64,000 bases of DNA from Lachnospiraceae bacterium (GTDB lineage: Bacteria; Bacillota; Clostridia; Lachnospirales; Lachnospiraceae). The translations under genes were made by a program, and so were the position numbers. Location of the stretch: NCBI GenBank assembly GCA_024697225.1, contig JAILGA010000151.1, positions 35,302-99,301 on the forward strand, written 5' to 3'. The notes below the pieces were generated by a model, which worked only from the letters and a program-made list of their open reading frames with translations, was not told the origin of the DNA and did not search any database. Positions 7,150-16,800 of this stretch are shown here, in pieces. How positions within the stretch are numbered: position 1 is the first letter of the stretch; each line of letters begins with the position of its first letter.

Positions 7150-8904
7150 ATGGAAGATATCATGAGTATGGTAAACAGTGAAGTATTCGGCGTCTGGTTT
7201 CTCATCGGCGCAGCGCTGGTGTTCTGGATGCAGGCCGGCTTTGCTATGGTGGAAGCAGGTTTCACAAGAGCCAAAAACACGGGCAACATCATAATGAAGA
7301 ACCTCATGGATTTCTGCATAGGGACCTGCGTGTTTGTGCCGCTTGGTTTCGGGCTCCTGTTCGGCGAGAGCCTTGGCGGTTTCATCGGCCGGCCTTCGCT
7401 CAGCATTTTTGCGGACTATCATAACTTTGACTGGTCGAACTTTGTTTTTAACCTCGTGTTCTGCGCGACTACTGCCACGATAGTATCGGGAGCCATGGCG
7501 GAGCGCACAAGATTCATATCCTACTGCGTGTATTCCGCGGTTATATCAGCGCTGATCTACCCTATCGAGGCGCACTGGATCTGGGGCGGCGGCTGGCTTT
7601 CATCCCTCGGGTTCCATGATTTTGCAGGATCATGTGCCATACATATGGTCGGCGGCATCTCTGCCCTGATAGGTGCAAAAATGCTCGGACCGCGTATCGG
7701 TAAATTCGTCCGCGGAAAGGACGGGAAGATCACGCGAGTGAACGCGTTCCCCGGTCATAACCTGGCAATAGGCGCTCTCGGCGTGTTTATTCTCTGGCTT
7801 GGCTGGTATGGTTTCAACGGCGCCGCATGCACCAGCGTCGAACAGCTTGGAAGCGTATTTCTGACCACCACCGTCGCACCTGCTGTCGCAACCGTTGTCA
7901 CCATGATCTTTACCTGGGTAAAATACGGCAAGCCTGATGTATCCATGAGTCTCAATGCATCTCTTGCGGGTCTGGTTGCCATTACCGCTCCCTGTGATGT
8001 GACGGATGCCTTCGGCGCGATCATCATCGGTGCAGTCGCCGGTCTCCTGGTCGTATTCGGTGTATGGTTTCTTGATGAAAAGCTTCGTATCGACGATCCC
8101 GTGGGCGCTGTTGCAGTGCATATGATGAACGGCATATGGGGTACCATAGCCGTAGGTCTTTTCGCCACCACTTCAGCTCCGGGCAATGACAGCCTGACCG
8201 GTCTCTTCTACGGCGGCGGAGTAAAGCTGCTCGGCATCCAGCTTCTCGGATTTGCATCCGTGGCTCTCTGGACCGCACTGACGATAACCTTAGCTTATTC
8301 GGTGATCAAAAAGATCTTCGGCCTTCGCGTCACCGAGGAAGAGGAGATCACGGGTCTTGACGCGACCGAACACGGACTTGCGAGCGCCTATTCCGGATTC
8401 TCAATCATGGATGTATCCAATACGCTGGTCGTAAGCGAGAACGAGAATACGGATCTCGGTACGCATGATTACGCTGATGCAAGTAACGCACAGAAGAATG
8501 CCGCTGTAAAGGTAGTGAGCGAAGCACCTCTCGCGCCGGAATTCGACTCGGGCATGCACAAGGTTTCCATAATATGCAAGCTGTCACGGTTTGATGCGCT
8601 CAAAAGAGCTCTCAACGATCTGGGCGTCACCGGCATGACCATGACGCAGGTAATGGGCTGCGGTATCCAGAAGGGATCCGGCGAACGCTACCGCGGAGTT
8701 GAGGTTGACGCAACGCTTCTGCCAAAGATCAAGGTGGAAGTCATCGTGTCCAAGATCCCTGTGGACAAAGTCATAGAGACCGTCAAGCGTGTCCTTTATA
8801 CCGGACACATCGGCGACGGCAAGATCTTCATCTACAATGTCAGCCGCGTTGTCAAGGTACGCACGGGCGAAGAGGATTACAACGCTCTGCAGGATGTGGA
8901 ATAA
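7150..8904 (+). CDS. amt: Ammonium transporter with fused C-terminal PII domain
   Basis: 584 residues. Residues about 10-395 form the 11-helix Amt/MEP channel, with family motifs such as WIWGGGWLSSLGFHDFAGS and GFNGAACTS. A linker of about 70 residues leads to a complete PII (GlnB) domain at 469-584, with the KIKVEVIV strand and the GDGKIFIYNV motif that binds ATP. PII normally blocks the channel when nitrogen is plentiful; here regulator and channel are one chain. In the T-loop the tyrosine that is uridylylated in enterobacterial PII (Tyr51) is replaced by Val in RGVEVDATLLPK, so control by ligand binding alone is likely. AGGAGG-like sequence at 7138-7143 sets the start. purF follows after 88 bases. 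Confidence 0.93.
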   Translation: MEDIMSMVNSEVFGVWFLIGAALVFWMQAGFAMVEAGFTRAKNTGNIIMKNLMDFCIGTCVFVPLGFGLLFGESLGGFIGRPSLSIFADYHNFDWSNFVFNLVFCATTATIVSGAMAERTRFISYCVYSAVISALIYPIEAHWIWGGGWLSSLGFHDFAGSCAIHMVGGISALIGAKMLGPRIGKFVRGKDGKITRVNAFPGHNLAIGALGVFILWLGWYGFNGAACTSVEQLGSVFLTTTVAPAVATVVTMIFTWVKYGKPDVSMSLNASLAGLVAITAPCDVTDAFGAIIIGAVAGLLVVFGVWFLDEKLRIDDPVGAVAVHMMNGIWGTIAVGLFATTSAPGNDSLTGLFYGGGVKLLGIQLLGFASVALWTALTITLAYSVIKKIFGLRVTEEEEITGLDATEHGLASAYSGFSIMDVSNTLVVSENENTDLGTHDYADASNAQKNAAVKVVSEAPLAPEFDSGMHKVSIICKLSRFDALKRALNDLGVTGMTMTQVMGCGIQKGSGERYRGVEVDATLLPKIKVEVIVSKIPVDKVIETVKRVLYTGHIGDGKIFIYNVSRVVKVRTGEEDYNALQDVE

Positions 8905-8992
8905 GAAGGATACCGGCACCTTAAGGATGTATGACGAAAAAGCTCAGGGTACTATGCAGAATGTAGAAAAAATCAGATAAAGAAGGATAGGA

Positions 8993-10426
8993 ATGCAACA
9001 GATAAATGAGGAATGCGGGATATTCGGAATCAGAACCGTCCCGGCAAAACCACTGGCACATACAGTCGCGGCAGGCCTGACCGCATTGCAGCACCGCGGT
9101 CAGGAGGCTGCCGGGATCGCCATAAATAAAGACAGGACTATACGCTATCACAAGGGACTTGGGCTGGTACACGAGGTCTTTTCAGCCGAAAGGCTCAATG
9201 ACCTGGGCGAAGGAAACATCGCTGTCGGACATGTCCGCTACTCCACCAGCGGCGCAAACACTGTTTCAAACGCCCAGCCCATGGTCGTAAAGCACATAAA
9301 AGGTCAGCTTGCCGTCTGCCACAACGGCAACCTGACCAATTCCTATGAGCTGCGCAGCAGACTGGAGCTCGAGGGCTGCATATTTCATACAACAAGCGAC
9401 ACAGAAGTGATATCATACCTCATCACAAGAAAGCGTCTTGTAGCATCCTCGATCGAGGACGCCGTGCGCCTTGCCATGCAGGATATACGCGGTGCATTTT
9501 CCCTGATCCTCATGTCCCCTGCCAAGCTTATAGCATGCCGCGACCGCTTCGGAATACGGCCCTTGTGTTATGGCGAGACAGCTTCCGGGGATGTGGTCTT
9601 CGCATCGGAAAGCTGTGCCCTTGATGCCGTCGGTGCAAAACTGATAAGGGAACTTGATCCCGGTGAGATGATGGTGGCGGATGAAGACGGCGTCAGATCC
9701 ATACCGTGCTTTCCCGAAAGAAAAAAAGACGCGCTGTGCGTCTTTGAGTATATTTATTTTGCCAGACCTGACTCGATAATACGCGGATGCAGCGTCCATG
9801 AAGCAAGAAGACGGTCGGGTGCATATCTAGCGGCAGATCATCCCGTTGATGCCGATGTGGTTATAGGAGTTCCGGACTCCGGTCTCGACGCGGCTCTGGG
9901 ATTTTCCGGAGAATCCGGAATCCCATACGGCATAGGTCTCATTAAGAACAAATATATCGGGCGCACCTTTATAGCGCCCACACAGGATACCAGAGACAGC
10001 ATGGTCCGGCTCAAGCTGGGGGTCGTGTCGTCGGCAGTAAAAGATAAGCGCGTTGTCCTTATAGACGATTCAATAGTCCGCGGTACCACAAGCTCATATA
10101 TCGTATCACTCATACGCGAGGCCGGAGCGCGCGAAGTACACCTGAGGATATCATCCCCGCCATTTTTGCACCCGTGTTATTACGGCACGGACGTAGACTC
10201 AGCCGGAAGTCTTATCGCCTGCGGCCACTCCGTTGAGGATGTGGCCAGGATCACGGGCGCTGATTCACTTGCCTTTCTCTCAGTGGAACGGGCATTGTCA
10301 CTGTGTCCGGGTTACAGCCCGGACAGTTACTGTGCGGCCTGCTTTAACGGCAGTTATCCAGACCTGATCCCGACAGTCGCGAACAAGGATAGATTTGATG
10401 ACATCACACCGGGCCAAATTCCATGA
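8993..10426 (+). CDS. purF: Amidophosphoribosyltransferase
   Basis: 477 residues. First committed step of purine synthesis: PRPP plus glutamine to phosphoribosylamine. A seven-residue leader precedes CGIFG, so C8 should become the N-terminal catalytic Cys after removal of the leader. Glutaminase domain to about 230; PRPP loop VVLIDDSIVRGTTS in the second half. Cysteines near the end (SYCAACFNG) and upstream match the ligands of the iron-sulfur cluster found in the Bacillus-type enzyme. Isolated from other purine genes; its place after the ammonium transporter points to nitrogen-linked control. The last 23 bases overlap the convergent kinase gene. Confidence 0.93.
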   Translation: MQQINEECGIFGIRTVPAKPLAHTVAAGLTALQHRGQEAAGIAINKDRTIRYHKGLGLVHEVFSAERLNDLGEGNIAVGHVRYSTSGANTVSNAQPMVVKHIKGQLAVCHNGNLTNSYELRSRLELEGCIFHTTSDTEVISYLITRKRLVASSIEDAVRLAMQDIRGAFSLILMSPAKLIACRDRFGIRPLCYGETASGDVVFASESCALDAVGAKLIRELDPGEMMVADEDGVRSIPCFPERKKDALCVFEYIYFARPDSIIRGCSVHEARRRSGAYLAADHPVDADVVIGVPDSGLDAALGFSGESGIPYGIGLIKNKYIGRTFIAPTQDTRDSMVRLKLGVVSSAVKDKRVVLIDDSIVRGTTSSYIVSLIREAGAREVHLRISSPPFLHPCYYGTDVDSAGSLIACGHSVEDVARITGADSLAFLSVERALSLCPGYSPDSYCAACFNGSYPDLIPTVANKDRFDDITPGQIP

Positions 10427-13025
10427 CTTCATCATCAGACCGGTCCTGAGATAAAACATCGCCGAATTTCTCCTTTAATTCCCTCACTACTTCGTCATAA
10501 AGCTCCAGCATCGTCCGGTGCTCCTTGCCGACTGCGGACTCATCGCCCTCATCTGCTGCCTTCTCAAGACGGGCAGCGATCTCAGAAAGTCCTGTCGCAC
10601 CCACAATCCTGGATGTACTCTTCAAAGCATGGACCGCAACGGAATACTCACGCCAGTCCTTAGCCTCATATAGTTCCTTTATCCTGGAATTCTTAATTGC
10701 CGATTCTCTGACATACGTACCTGCTACTTCCCTGTAGAAGTCCTCATCGTCTCCGCAATACACAAGGCCTGCTTTCATATCAATAACATCGGACATGTCT
10801 GCTTTCTCCTCTCCTTTTCCTTCGCCATGTTCGCCTTTATTATCTGTTTCATTACCGGACATCTTATCCTCCGGCAGATATCTGATCAGCATCTCTTCGA
10901 GAGCCCTGCTGTCCAGGGGCTTGGTCAGATAATCATCAAAGCCCTCCGCGATATACCTGTCCCTTGCTCCCGCAAGTGCATCGGCTGTCAAACAGATAAA
11001 GGGGGTTCTGAAGTTTATACCGTCCTCCTTTTCCTTTATGCGATGCATCGCTGTGATGCCGTCCATCCCCGGCATGCGCTGGTCCATGAGTATGACGTCG
11101 TACTTTTGCTCCGCCGAAGCCCTGATCGCATCGGGTCCGTTATCTGCCGTATCGATACTGATGCCGGTATCCTTCAGAAGTCCTCTGACCACAACGAGAT
11201 TCATTTTAGTGTCATCGACAACAAGTATGCGGACATCAGGAGCCCTGAGGACATCCTTCCTGGCCTTCATCGAGTCGATCATCTTCGCATACTTCTCACG
11301 GAAGTCCCCAATGGGCTCGTCAGAAATGATCTTCTGCGGGATCATAACAGTAAAGATAGATCCCACGCCATAAATACTCTTAACGTCGGTAGTGCCGCCC
11401 ATCATTTCAACGAGGCTCCTCGTTATGGCAAGCCCCAGACCCGTACCTTCTATGGTACTGTTTTTGTTAAGATCGACTCTCTCAAACTTCGAGAACAGTT
11501 TGCCTATGTCCTCGGATTTTATGCCTATGCCTGTATCTTTGACACTCACCGACAGATCCGTGACATTTCCGTCACCATCGGATGCCGCGTGCTTTTCTCC
11601 TCTGAGCGTCAGAAGTACACTTCCCTCCCTGGTATATTTGACTGCGTTATTCAACAGGTTGATCATCACCTGCCTTACCCTTACTTCGTCGCCGTACAGC
11701 CAGTCGGGCAGCGTCTCGTCTATGTCGACGCCAAACTCCAGGCCTTTTGCCCTGGCTTTGAATTCGATCATGTTGCAGACATCGTTCAGGACCGAACTCA
11801 ACTGATATCTGCCATCTGCTATTTCCATTTTTCCCGCTTCGATCTTGGAAAAGTCAAGAATGTCGTTTATTATGGACAGCAGACTGTTTCCCGCACTGTC
11901 AATATTTCCGGAGTAATTGCATATATCCGAAAATATCTGTCTGATATCATCGCGGCTCTCCGGCATGTCATCCCTGGCCTGAAGACTCTCCTTAAGAATC
12001 ATCTCGTTCATACCCATTACGGCATTTATAGGGGTTCTGATCTCATGCGACATATTGGCAAGAAAATCGCTCTTGGCGGCATTGGACCTCTCGGCGATCT
12101 TCCTCGCCTCGTCTGAAGCCTCGCTCTCGGCAGATTTTCGCGCAAGGCCGACCACAAGTATTATGGTCATGGAGAACAGAACTATTATAACGGAGACGAC
12201 AAACAGCATTACCGCTATGACGCTGTACGGGTCCGCATCGCCCACCTGGCCTATGCCGGACGTGAGCGTATTTCTCATCCACAGAGCCAGCAGGTATCCG
12301 CCCGCGCAGCACAGGATGACCACTACGATATATACGGGTTTGAAAACAGTATGCAGTATATCCTGCTCAGCCTCGTTTTTCTCCTCGCCCGATTCTCTGT
12401 AGTTTCTGATCATGGCGAGCGGGATCATTATGTAGCACAGAGGCTCGATCATTGAAGCATAGTTGTACGGATACAACCACTCGGACGGCCAGTCAAAGCA
12501 CGAGGACGTCCACATGATATACTCGACCGTGATCAGTGCAAAGATGACAAAAGACACATACGGAGGCCTGGCTTTGTTTTTTCTGTTTTTCAGATAATAC
12601 ATTATAAAGTTTATGCTGAAACAGACGCTGATGGTCGTGAGCCCGCACTGCCAGATATTATTGAAAATACCGCCGTACTGAACATATATCAGAAGCTGGG
12701 CGACATTGAATGGTATGGGCAGCAGGCACAGCGGCGAGAAGAATCGCTTCGCCTCCGGGTGACGCATTTCCAGCTGAAGCAGCGGCAGTACAAGAAAAGC
12801 GATATTCCATCCGAAATATGCCAGGAAGGAAGAAACATTCGGGTAGTCATCCATGACGAGCATGTAGACGCACCAGTAATAATTTGACAGAAGATTGGCC
12901 AGCGATATGACTATGGCATATATCCACGACTTGCGCGGCTTTGAGACATATTGAAACAGGCAGACCATAATGGCTGCCAGATTCACCAACAGTGAATAAA
13001 CACTCGATATCTTCTCAAATACCAC
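10404..13025 (-). CDS. Hybrid sensor histidine kinase with receiver and Hpt domains
   Basis: 873 residues. The N-terminal half has about eight membrane helices (to about 295) with no large outer loop. Then HisKA with H327 in FLANMSHEIRTP, an HATPase domain with the DTGIGI and GTGLGL boxes, a receiver domain (VRILVVDD; phosphoacceptor D in VILMDQRMPG), and a C-terminal Hpt domain (histidine in VHALKSTS). This is a full phosphorelay chain except for a final response regulator, which is not in the window. The start is probably GTG at 13025, 5-6 bases after AGAGG. Divergent from the MATE exporter gene, which it might regulate indirectly. Ligand unknown. Confidence 0.9.
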   Translation of the reverse strand: MVFEKISSVYSLLVNLAAIMVCLFQYVSKPRKSWIYAIVISLANLLSNYYWCVYMLVMDDYPNVSSFLAYFGWNIAFLVLPLLQLEMRHPEAKRFFSPLCLLPIPFNVAQLLIYVQYGGIFNNIWQCGLTTISVCFSINFIMYYLKNRKNKARPPYVSFVIFALITVEYIMWTSSCFDWPSEWLYPYNYASMIEPLCYIMIPLAMIRNYRESGEEKNEAEQDILHTVFKPVYIVVVILCCAGGYLLALWMRNTLTSGIGQVGDADPYSVIAVMLFVVSVIIVLFSMTIILVVGLARKSAESEASDEARKIAERSNAAKSDFLANMSHEIRTPINAVMGMNEMILKESLQARDDMPESRDDIRQIFSDICNYSGNIDSAGNSLLSIINDILDFSKIEAGKMEIADGRYQLSSVLNDVCNMIEFKARAKGLEFGVDIDETLPDWLYGDEVRVRQVMINLLNNAVKYTREGSVLLTLRGEKHAASDGDGNVTDLSVSVKDTGIGIKSEDIGKLFSKFERVDLNKNSTIEGTGLGLAITRSLVEMMGGTTDVKSIYGVGSIFTVMIPQKIISDEPIGDFREKYAKMIDSMKARKDVLRAPDVRILVVDDTKMNLVVVRGLLKDTGISIDTADNGPDAIRASAEQKYDVILMDQRMPGMDGITAMHRIKEKEDGINFRTPFICLTADALAGARDRYIAEGFDDYLTKPLDSRALEEMLIRYLPEDKMSGNETDNKGEHGEGKGEEKADMSDVIDMKAGLVYCGDDEDFYREVAGTYVRESAIKNSRIKELYEAKDWREYSVAVHALKSTSRIVGATGLSEIAARLEKAADEGDESAVGKEHRTMLELYDEVVRELKEKFGDVLSQDRSDDEVMEFGPV

Positions 13026-13067
13026 TATGCACCTCTTCAGATTCCGGGTGTGACTATATAATTATAC

Positions 13068-13096
13068 ATTATAACCATATGATGCGCAACGCACAA
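13068..13096 (-). promoter_or_regulatory. Promoter for the hybrid kinase gene
   Basis: On the minus strand TTGTGC (13091-13096), 17-base spacer, perfect TATAAT (13068-13073). Leader of about 36 bases to the GTG start. Confidence 0.55.
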
Positions 13097-13111
13097 CGGC
13101 GTCATTCGCAC

Positions 13112-13140
13112 TTGTAAAACGTTCTTCCTGAGAGTATTAT
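13112..13140 (+). promoter_or_regulatory. Promoter for the MATE gene
   Basis: TTGTAA (13112-13117), 17-base spacer, TATTAT (13135-13140); back to back with the kinase promoter, the two -35 boxes being 15 bases apart. Confidence 0.45.
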
Positions 13141-13182
13141 ATCTGTTGTAGAAACAGTAAAAAGGATCGGAGCAGAAGATAT

Positions 13183-14577
13183 ATGAAAGAAAACAGAATG
13201 GGCACCATGCCGGTAGGAAAGCTCCTTGTCAGCATGGCAACACCCCTTATCATCTCCAACCTTGTCCAGGCGTTGTACAACGTCGTGGACAGCATTTTTG
13301 TATCAAGGATCACCACGGATGAGATCGTTCTCGACCGTGCGGGCATACCTGTCTCTGCCGGAACAGACGCCATAAGTGCGCTGGGTCTCGCTTTTCCGTT
13401 TCAGATAGTGATAATCGCCCTTGCAATAGGCACATCCATCGGCGTCAGTTCGCTTCTCTCCAGATCTCTCGGTGAAAAGGATCAGAAGACCGCAGATCAG
13501 GCTGCGATCCACGGACTCTTTCTCATGTTGGTCAGCTACCTCATCAGCCTCGCGGTGGGCATCTTTTTTGCCGATGATCTCATCGCCGGACAGGGAGCAA
13601 CGGGGAGGCAGCTGGAGTACGGTACCACATACCTCCGCATCATCTGCTGCCTGAGCATCGCGCTGTATTTTGAGATCATGCTCGAGAGGCTCCTCCAGTC
13701 CACGGGAAGAAGCCATCTGTCCATGATATCGCAGATGACCGGTGCGCTTGTGAACTGCTTTATGGATCCCATACTCATCTTCGGTCTCTTCGGTGCGCCG
13801 AAGCTCGGTGTCGCCGGCGCCGCATACGCGACAGTTTTCGGGCAGACTCTTGGCACGATGATCGGTCTGTACCTTAACCTGAAAAAGAATCCGGATATAC
13901 ATCTGTCACTGAAAGGCTTCAGACCGGATCTGCACATTATCGGATCCATATACTCAGTCGGACTTCCCGCCATCGTCATGCAGTCAATAGGATCAGTGAT
14001 GAATTATGCCATGAATTCGATCCTTCTGGGACTGAATCAGAGTGCCGTAGCGGTATTCACTGTCTACTACAAGCTGCAGAGTTTCTTTTTCATGCCGATC
14101 TTCGGTCTCAACAGCGCGCTTGTCCCTATCGTCGCTTATAACTATGGTGCAAAGAACCCCGGCAGAATGAGGGAGGCTCACAAAAAGTCACTTGCAGCAG
14201 GCTTTATAATGCTGTTTGGGGGATTTCTCGCTTTCGAATTAATACCCGGCACATTGATACGCATATTTGATACCGGAGACGCCTCTCTGGTTACGCTTGG
14301 AATACCCGCTCTCCGCATAATTGGCGTGCATTTTCTCATCGCATGGTTCTGTATACTTACAGGTGCCGTCTTCCAGGCTCTGGGCAACGGCGTTTACAGT
14401 CTGGTCGTCTCGCTTCTGAGGCAGCTCATAGCCCTGCTGCCCGCGGCCTTTATACTCGGAAAGATCGGAGGACTTCCTCTCGTGTGGTGGTCATTCCCGA
14501 TAGCCGAACTGGTATCTCTTGCGACTACTCTCTTCTATTTCAGGCGGATCAACCGTCTTGTCATAGATAAACTCTGA
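13183..14577 (+). CDS. MATE-family multidrug/metabolite exporter
   Basis: 464 residues, about 12 membrane helices in two similar halves. The opening MGTMPVGKLLVSMATPLIISNLVQALYNVVDS is the usual start of the NorM/DinF-type MATE branch common in Clostridia. Such proteins export cationic drugs or metabolites using a sodium or proton gradient. One short insertion (about 45-58, TDEIVLDRAGIPVS) extends the first loop. GGAGC precedes the ATG. Divergent from the kinase gene. Substrate cannot be told. Confidence 0.9.
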   Translation: MKENRMGTMPVGKLLVSMATPLIISNLVQALYNVVDSIFVSRITTDEIVLDRAGIPVSAGTDAISALGLAFPFQIVIIALAIGTSIGVSSLLSRSLGEKDQKTADQAAIHGLFLMLVSYLISLAVGIFFADDLIAGQGATGRQLEYGTTYLRIICCLSIALYFEIMLERLLQSTGRSHLSMISQMTGALVNCFMDPILIFGLFGAPKLGVAGAAYATVFGQTLGTMIGLYLNLKKNPDIHLSLKGFRPDLHIIGSIYSVGLPAIVMQSIGSVMNYAMNSILLGLNQSAVAVFTVYYKLQSFFFMPIFGLNSALVPIVAYNYGAKNPGRMREAHKKSLAAGFIMLFGGFLAFELIPGTLIRIFDTGDASLVTLGIPALRIIGVHFLIAWFCILTGAVFQALGNGVYSLVVSLLRQLIALLPAAFILGKIGGLPLVWWSFPIAELVSLATTLFYFRRINRLVIDKL

Positions 14578-14580
14578 CAA

Positions 14581-14613
14581 AAAAACACCGCTGCCGGACT
14601 GTGCCGGTAGCGG
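14581..14613 (-). terminator. Terminator downstream of ppk
   Basis: Stem of ten pairs (14588-14597 with 14604-14613, one G-T), six-base loop. On the minus strand it is followed by a run of seven T, so it ends the polyphosphate operon. It lies just past the convergent MATE gene and may also stop that transcript. Confidence 0.75.
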
Positions 14614-14637
14614 CGGAAATGACGGTATAACAAGCTG

Positions 14638-16800
14638 TCAGCCTACCGGAGAGGTCATCGGCTCAAATACCCTTGTCTTTTCGCGGTCCTCACTGACTGC
14701 AGCGGCAGCCGCCTCATCACCGAATATTCTCTGGGAATCCACCCTTGAGGCCGAGTCTCCGCGAATGCTCCTGTAGCTGTTGTCGGGCTCAAGTATCCGC
14801 GCCTTCTCAGTGTCCGCAAGTTCCGTCTTCAGGATGTGGATCAGTTTTTCCTTGCCCATTTCCTTTTCCACAGGGAACATGATTTCAACGCGCCTCTCAA
14901 GGTTTCTCGGCATCCAGTCGGCGCTGCTCAGATAAAGCTCCGGATTTCCTGCGTTTTCGAAATAAAAGATGCGGCTGTGCTCCAGGAAGTTTCCCACTAT
15001 CGAGCGGACAGTGATATTCTCGCTGACCCCGGGTATTCCTGCTCTCAGGCAACATATGCCTCTCACTATCAGATCAATCTTAACGCCCTTCCGGCTTGCC
15101 TCGTACAGCTCGGCTATCACTTCCTCGTGGCATAATGAGTTCATCTTGGCAATGATCCTTGCGGGGAGCCCCATGGCCGCATTTGCTGTCTCCCTGCGGA
15201 TGAGAGATATCACCCTGTCCTTGAGCCAGAGAGGCGCCAGCGCAAGCTTGTTCCACACGAGAGGCTCAGAGTATCCCGAGAGCATGTTGAACACAGCTGT
15301 CGCGTCCTCACCGTAATCCTCGGCACAGGTAAAGAGTCCCACATCCGTATACAGCTTGGCCGTGGAATCGTTGTAATTTCCGGTACCAAGATGGACATAG
15401 CGCCTGATCTGATCCTCTTCTCTTCGTACCACCAGCGTTATCTTGCAATGAGTCTTGAGGCCGACCAGACCGTAAATGACATGACAGCCCGCATGTTCAA
15501 GGCGCTTTGCCCACACTATATTGTGCTCCTCGTCAAATCTGGCCTTAAGCTCCACCAGCACCGAGACTTGCTTTCCTCTCTCGGCGGCGCGCTCAAGAGC
15601 AGCGATGATCGGCGAATTGCCGCTTACGCGGTAGAGCGTCTGCTTAATGGCAAGGACGGAATCATCAACCGCCGCGCGCTCCACAAACCTTACCACGGGA
15701 TCAAATGTCTCGTAGGGATGATGCATAAGGATGTCACCCTCGCGTATCCTGGCAAAGATATCCTGCTGATCAAGATCCTTGAGAGCCGGCACCGGCTGCC
15801 CCGATATGTACCTGCTCTCCTTATATCCTTCGAATCCCGGAAGAGAGTATAGCTTCATAAGGAACGTCAGGTCAAGAGGCCCGTCTATGCGGTATATCTC
15901 GCTGTCAGCCACCTCAAGTTCTCCCTTGATGTGCTTCAACAGCCTGTCATCGATATCCTCCACTACCTCAAGTCGTATCGCCTGTCCCCACTGCCTGAGC
16001 TTCAACTGCTTCTCTATCTCCTTCAGGAGATCCTCAGCCTCGTCTTCATCAATGGACAGATCGGCATTTCTTCCGACTCTGTATGCGCCGCAGCATACTA
16101 TGTCATAGTTCAGGAAAAGCTTCGGCATCCCCCTGAGTATCATGTCCTCCAACAGCATGAAGCGTCTGCCCTCACCACCGTCCGGAAGCTCTATTACTCT
16201 GTTTATGACTCCGGGGACCTGAACGGTGGCAAATTCTATCTCTCCATCGCCGCCCTTTTTGGTCACAAGAGCTCCGATATTTATGGTCTTGTTCCTTATC
16301 AGGGGAAAAGGTCTCGACGAATCGACGGCCATGGGAGTCAGGACCGGATAGACAAATTCATCGAAATACCTGTCGACAAAATCTTTTTCGCTCTCCGACA
16401 GATCACCGTCATTTTTGACAAATGCAAGTCCTTCTTTTCCAAGCCTGGGCAAAAGTATGTCATTCCAGGTAGAATACTGTTCCTCCACAAAAGAGTGAAG
16501 CTTGTTCTCAACGGCCTCCAGCTGCTCACCTGCAGTCATTCCGGCAATATCTCGTTTTTTATAACCCGCGTTCACCATGTCCTTTAAGGACGCGACTCTC
16601 ACCATAAAGAATTCATCGAGATTGCTGGCTGTGATACTTAAGAACTTAATTCTCTCAAACAGCGGATTCTCTTCATCTCTGGCCTCATACAGGCATCTCT
16701 CGTCAAATGCTATCCATGACAGTTCTCTGTTGGCATAATATGAGGGATCATGTATGTCAGGCGCTGCAGTCTTCTTTTTCCTCTTCCCTGTATCTGTCAT
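14638..16800 (-). CDS. ppk1: Polyphosphate kinase 1
   Basis: 720 residues, full length for PPK1. It polymerises the gamma-phosphate of ATP into polyphosphate. The N domain opens with YYANRELSWIAFDERCL; the autophosphorylated histidine corresponds to H451 in GLKTHCKI, and the second conserved His lies in FLEHSRIFYF. The C-terminal 45 residues are a polar extension. The ATG overlaps the ppx stop by four bases (ATGA), so synthesis and breakdown enzymes are translationally linked. Confidence 0.95.
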   Translation of the reverse strand: MTDTGKRKKKTAAPDIHDPSYYANRELSWIAFDERCLYEARDEENPLFERIKFLSITASNLDEFFMVRVASLKDMVNAGYKKRDIAGMTAGEQLEAVENKLHSFVEEQYSTWNDILLPRLGKEGLAFVKNDGDLSESEKDFVDRYFDEFVYPVLTPMAVDSSRPFPLIRNKTINIGALVTKKGGDGEIEFATVQVPGVINRVIELPDGGEGRRFMLLEDMILRGMPKLFLNYDIVCCGAYRVGRNADLSIDEDEAEDLLKEIEKQLKLRQWGQAIRLEVVEDIDDRLLKHIKGELEVADSEIYRIDGPLDLTFLMKLYSLPGFEGYKESRYISGQPVPALKDLDQQDIFARIREGDILMHHPYETFDPVVRFVERAAVDDSVLAIKQTLYRVSGNSPIIAALERAAERGKQVSVLVELKARFDEEHNIVWAKRLEHAGCHVIYGLVGLKTHCKITLVVRREEDQIRRYVHLGTGNYNDSTAKLYTDVGLFTCAEDYGEDATAVFNMLSGYSEPLVWNKLALAPLWLKDRVISLIRRETANAAMGLPARIIAKMNSLCHEEVIAELYEASRKGVKIDLIVRGICCLRAGIPGVSENITVRSIVGNFLEHSRIFYFENAGNPELYLSSADWMPRNLERRVEIMFPVEKEMGKEKLIHILKTELADTEKARILEPDNSYRSIRGDSASRVDSQRIFGDEAAAAAVSEDREKTRVFEPMTSPVG

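Noticed and set aside
10827..12116. A 429-codon open frame on the plus strand, opposite the hybrid kinase
   Set aside because: It runs antisense to the HisKA, ATPase and receiver motifs, shows no family pattern, and has no ribosome site; the kinase on the other strand explains it.
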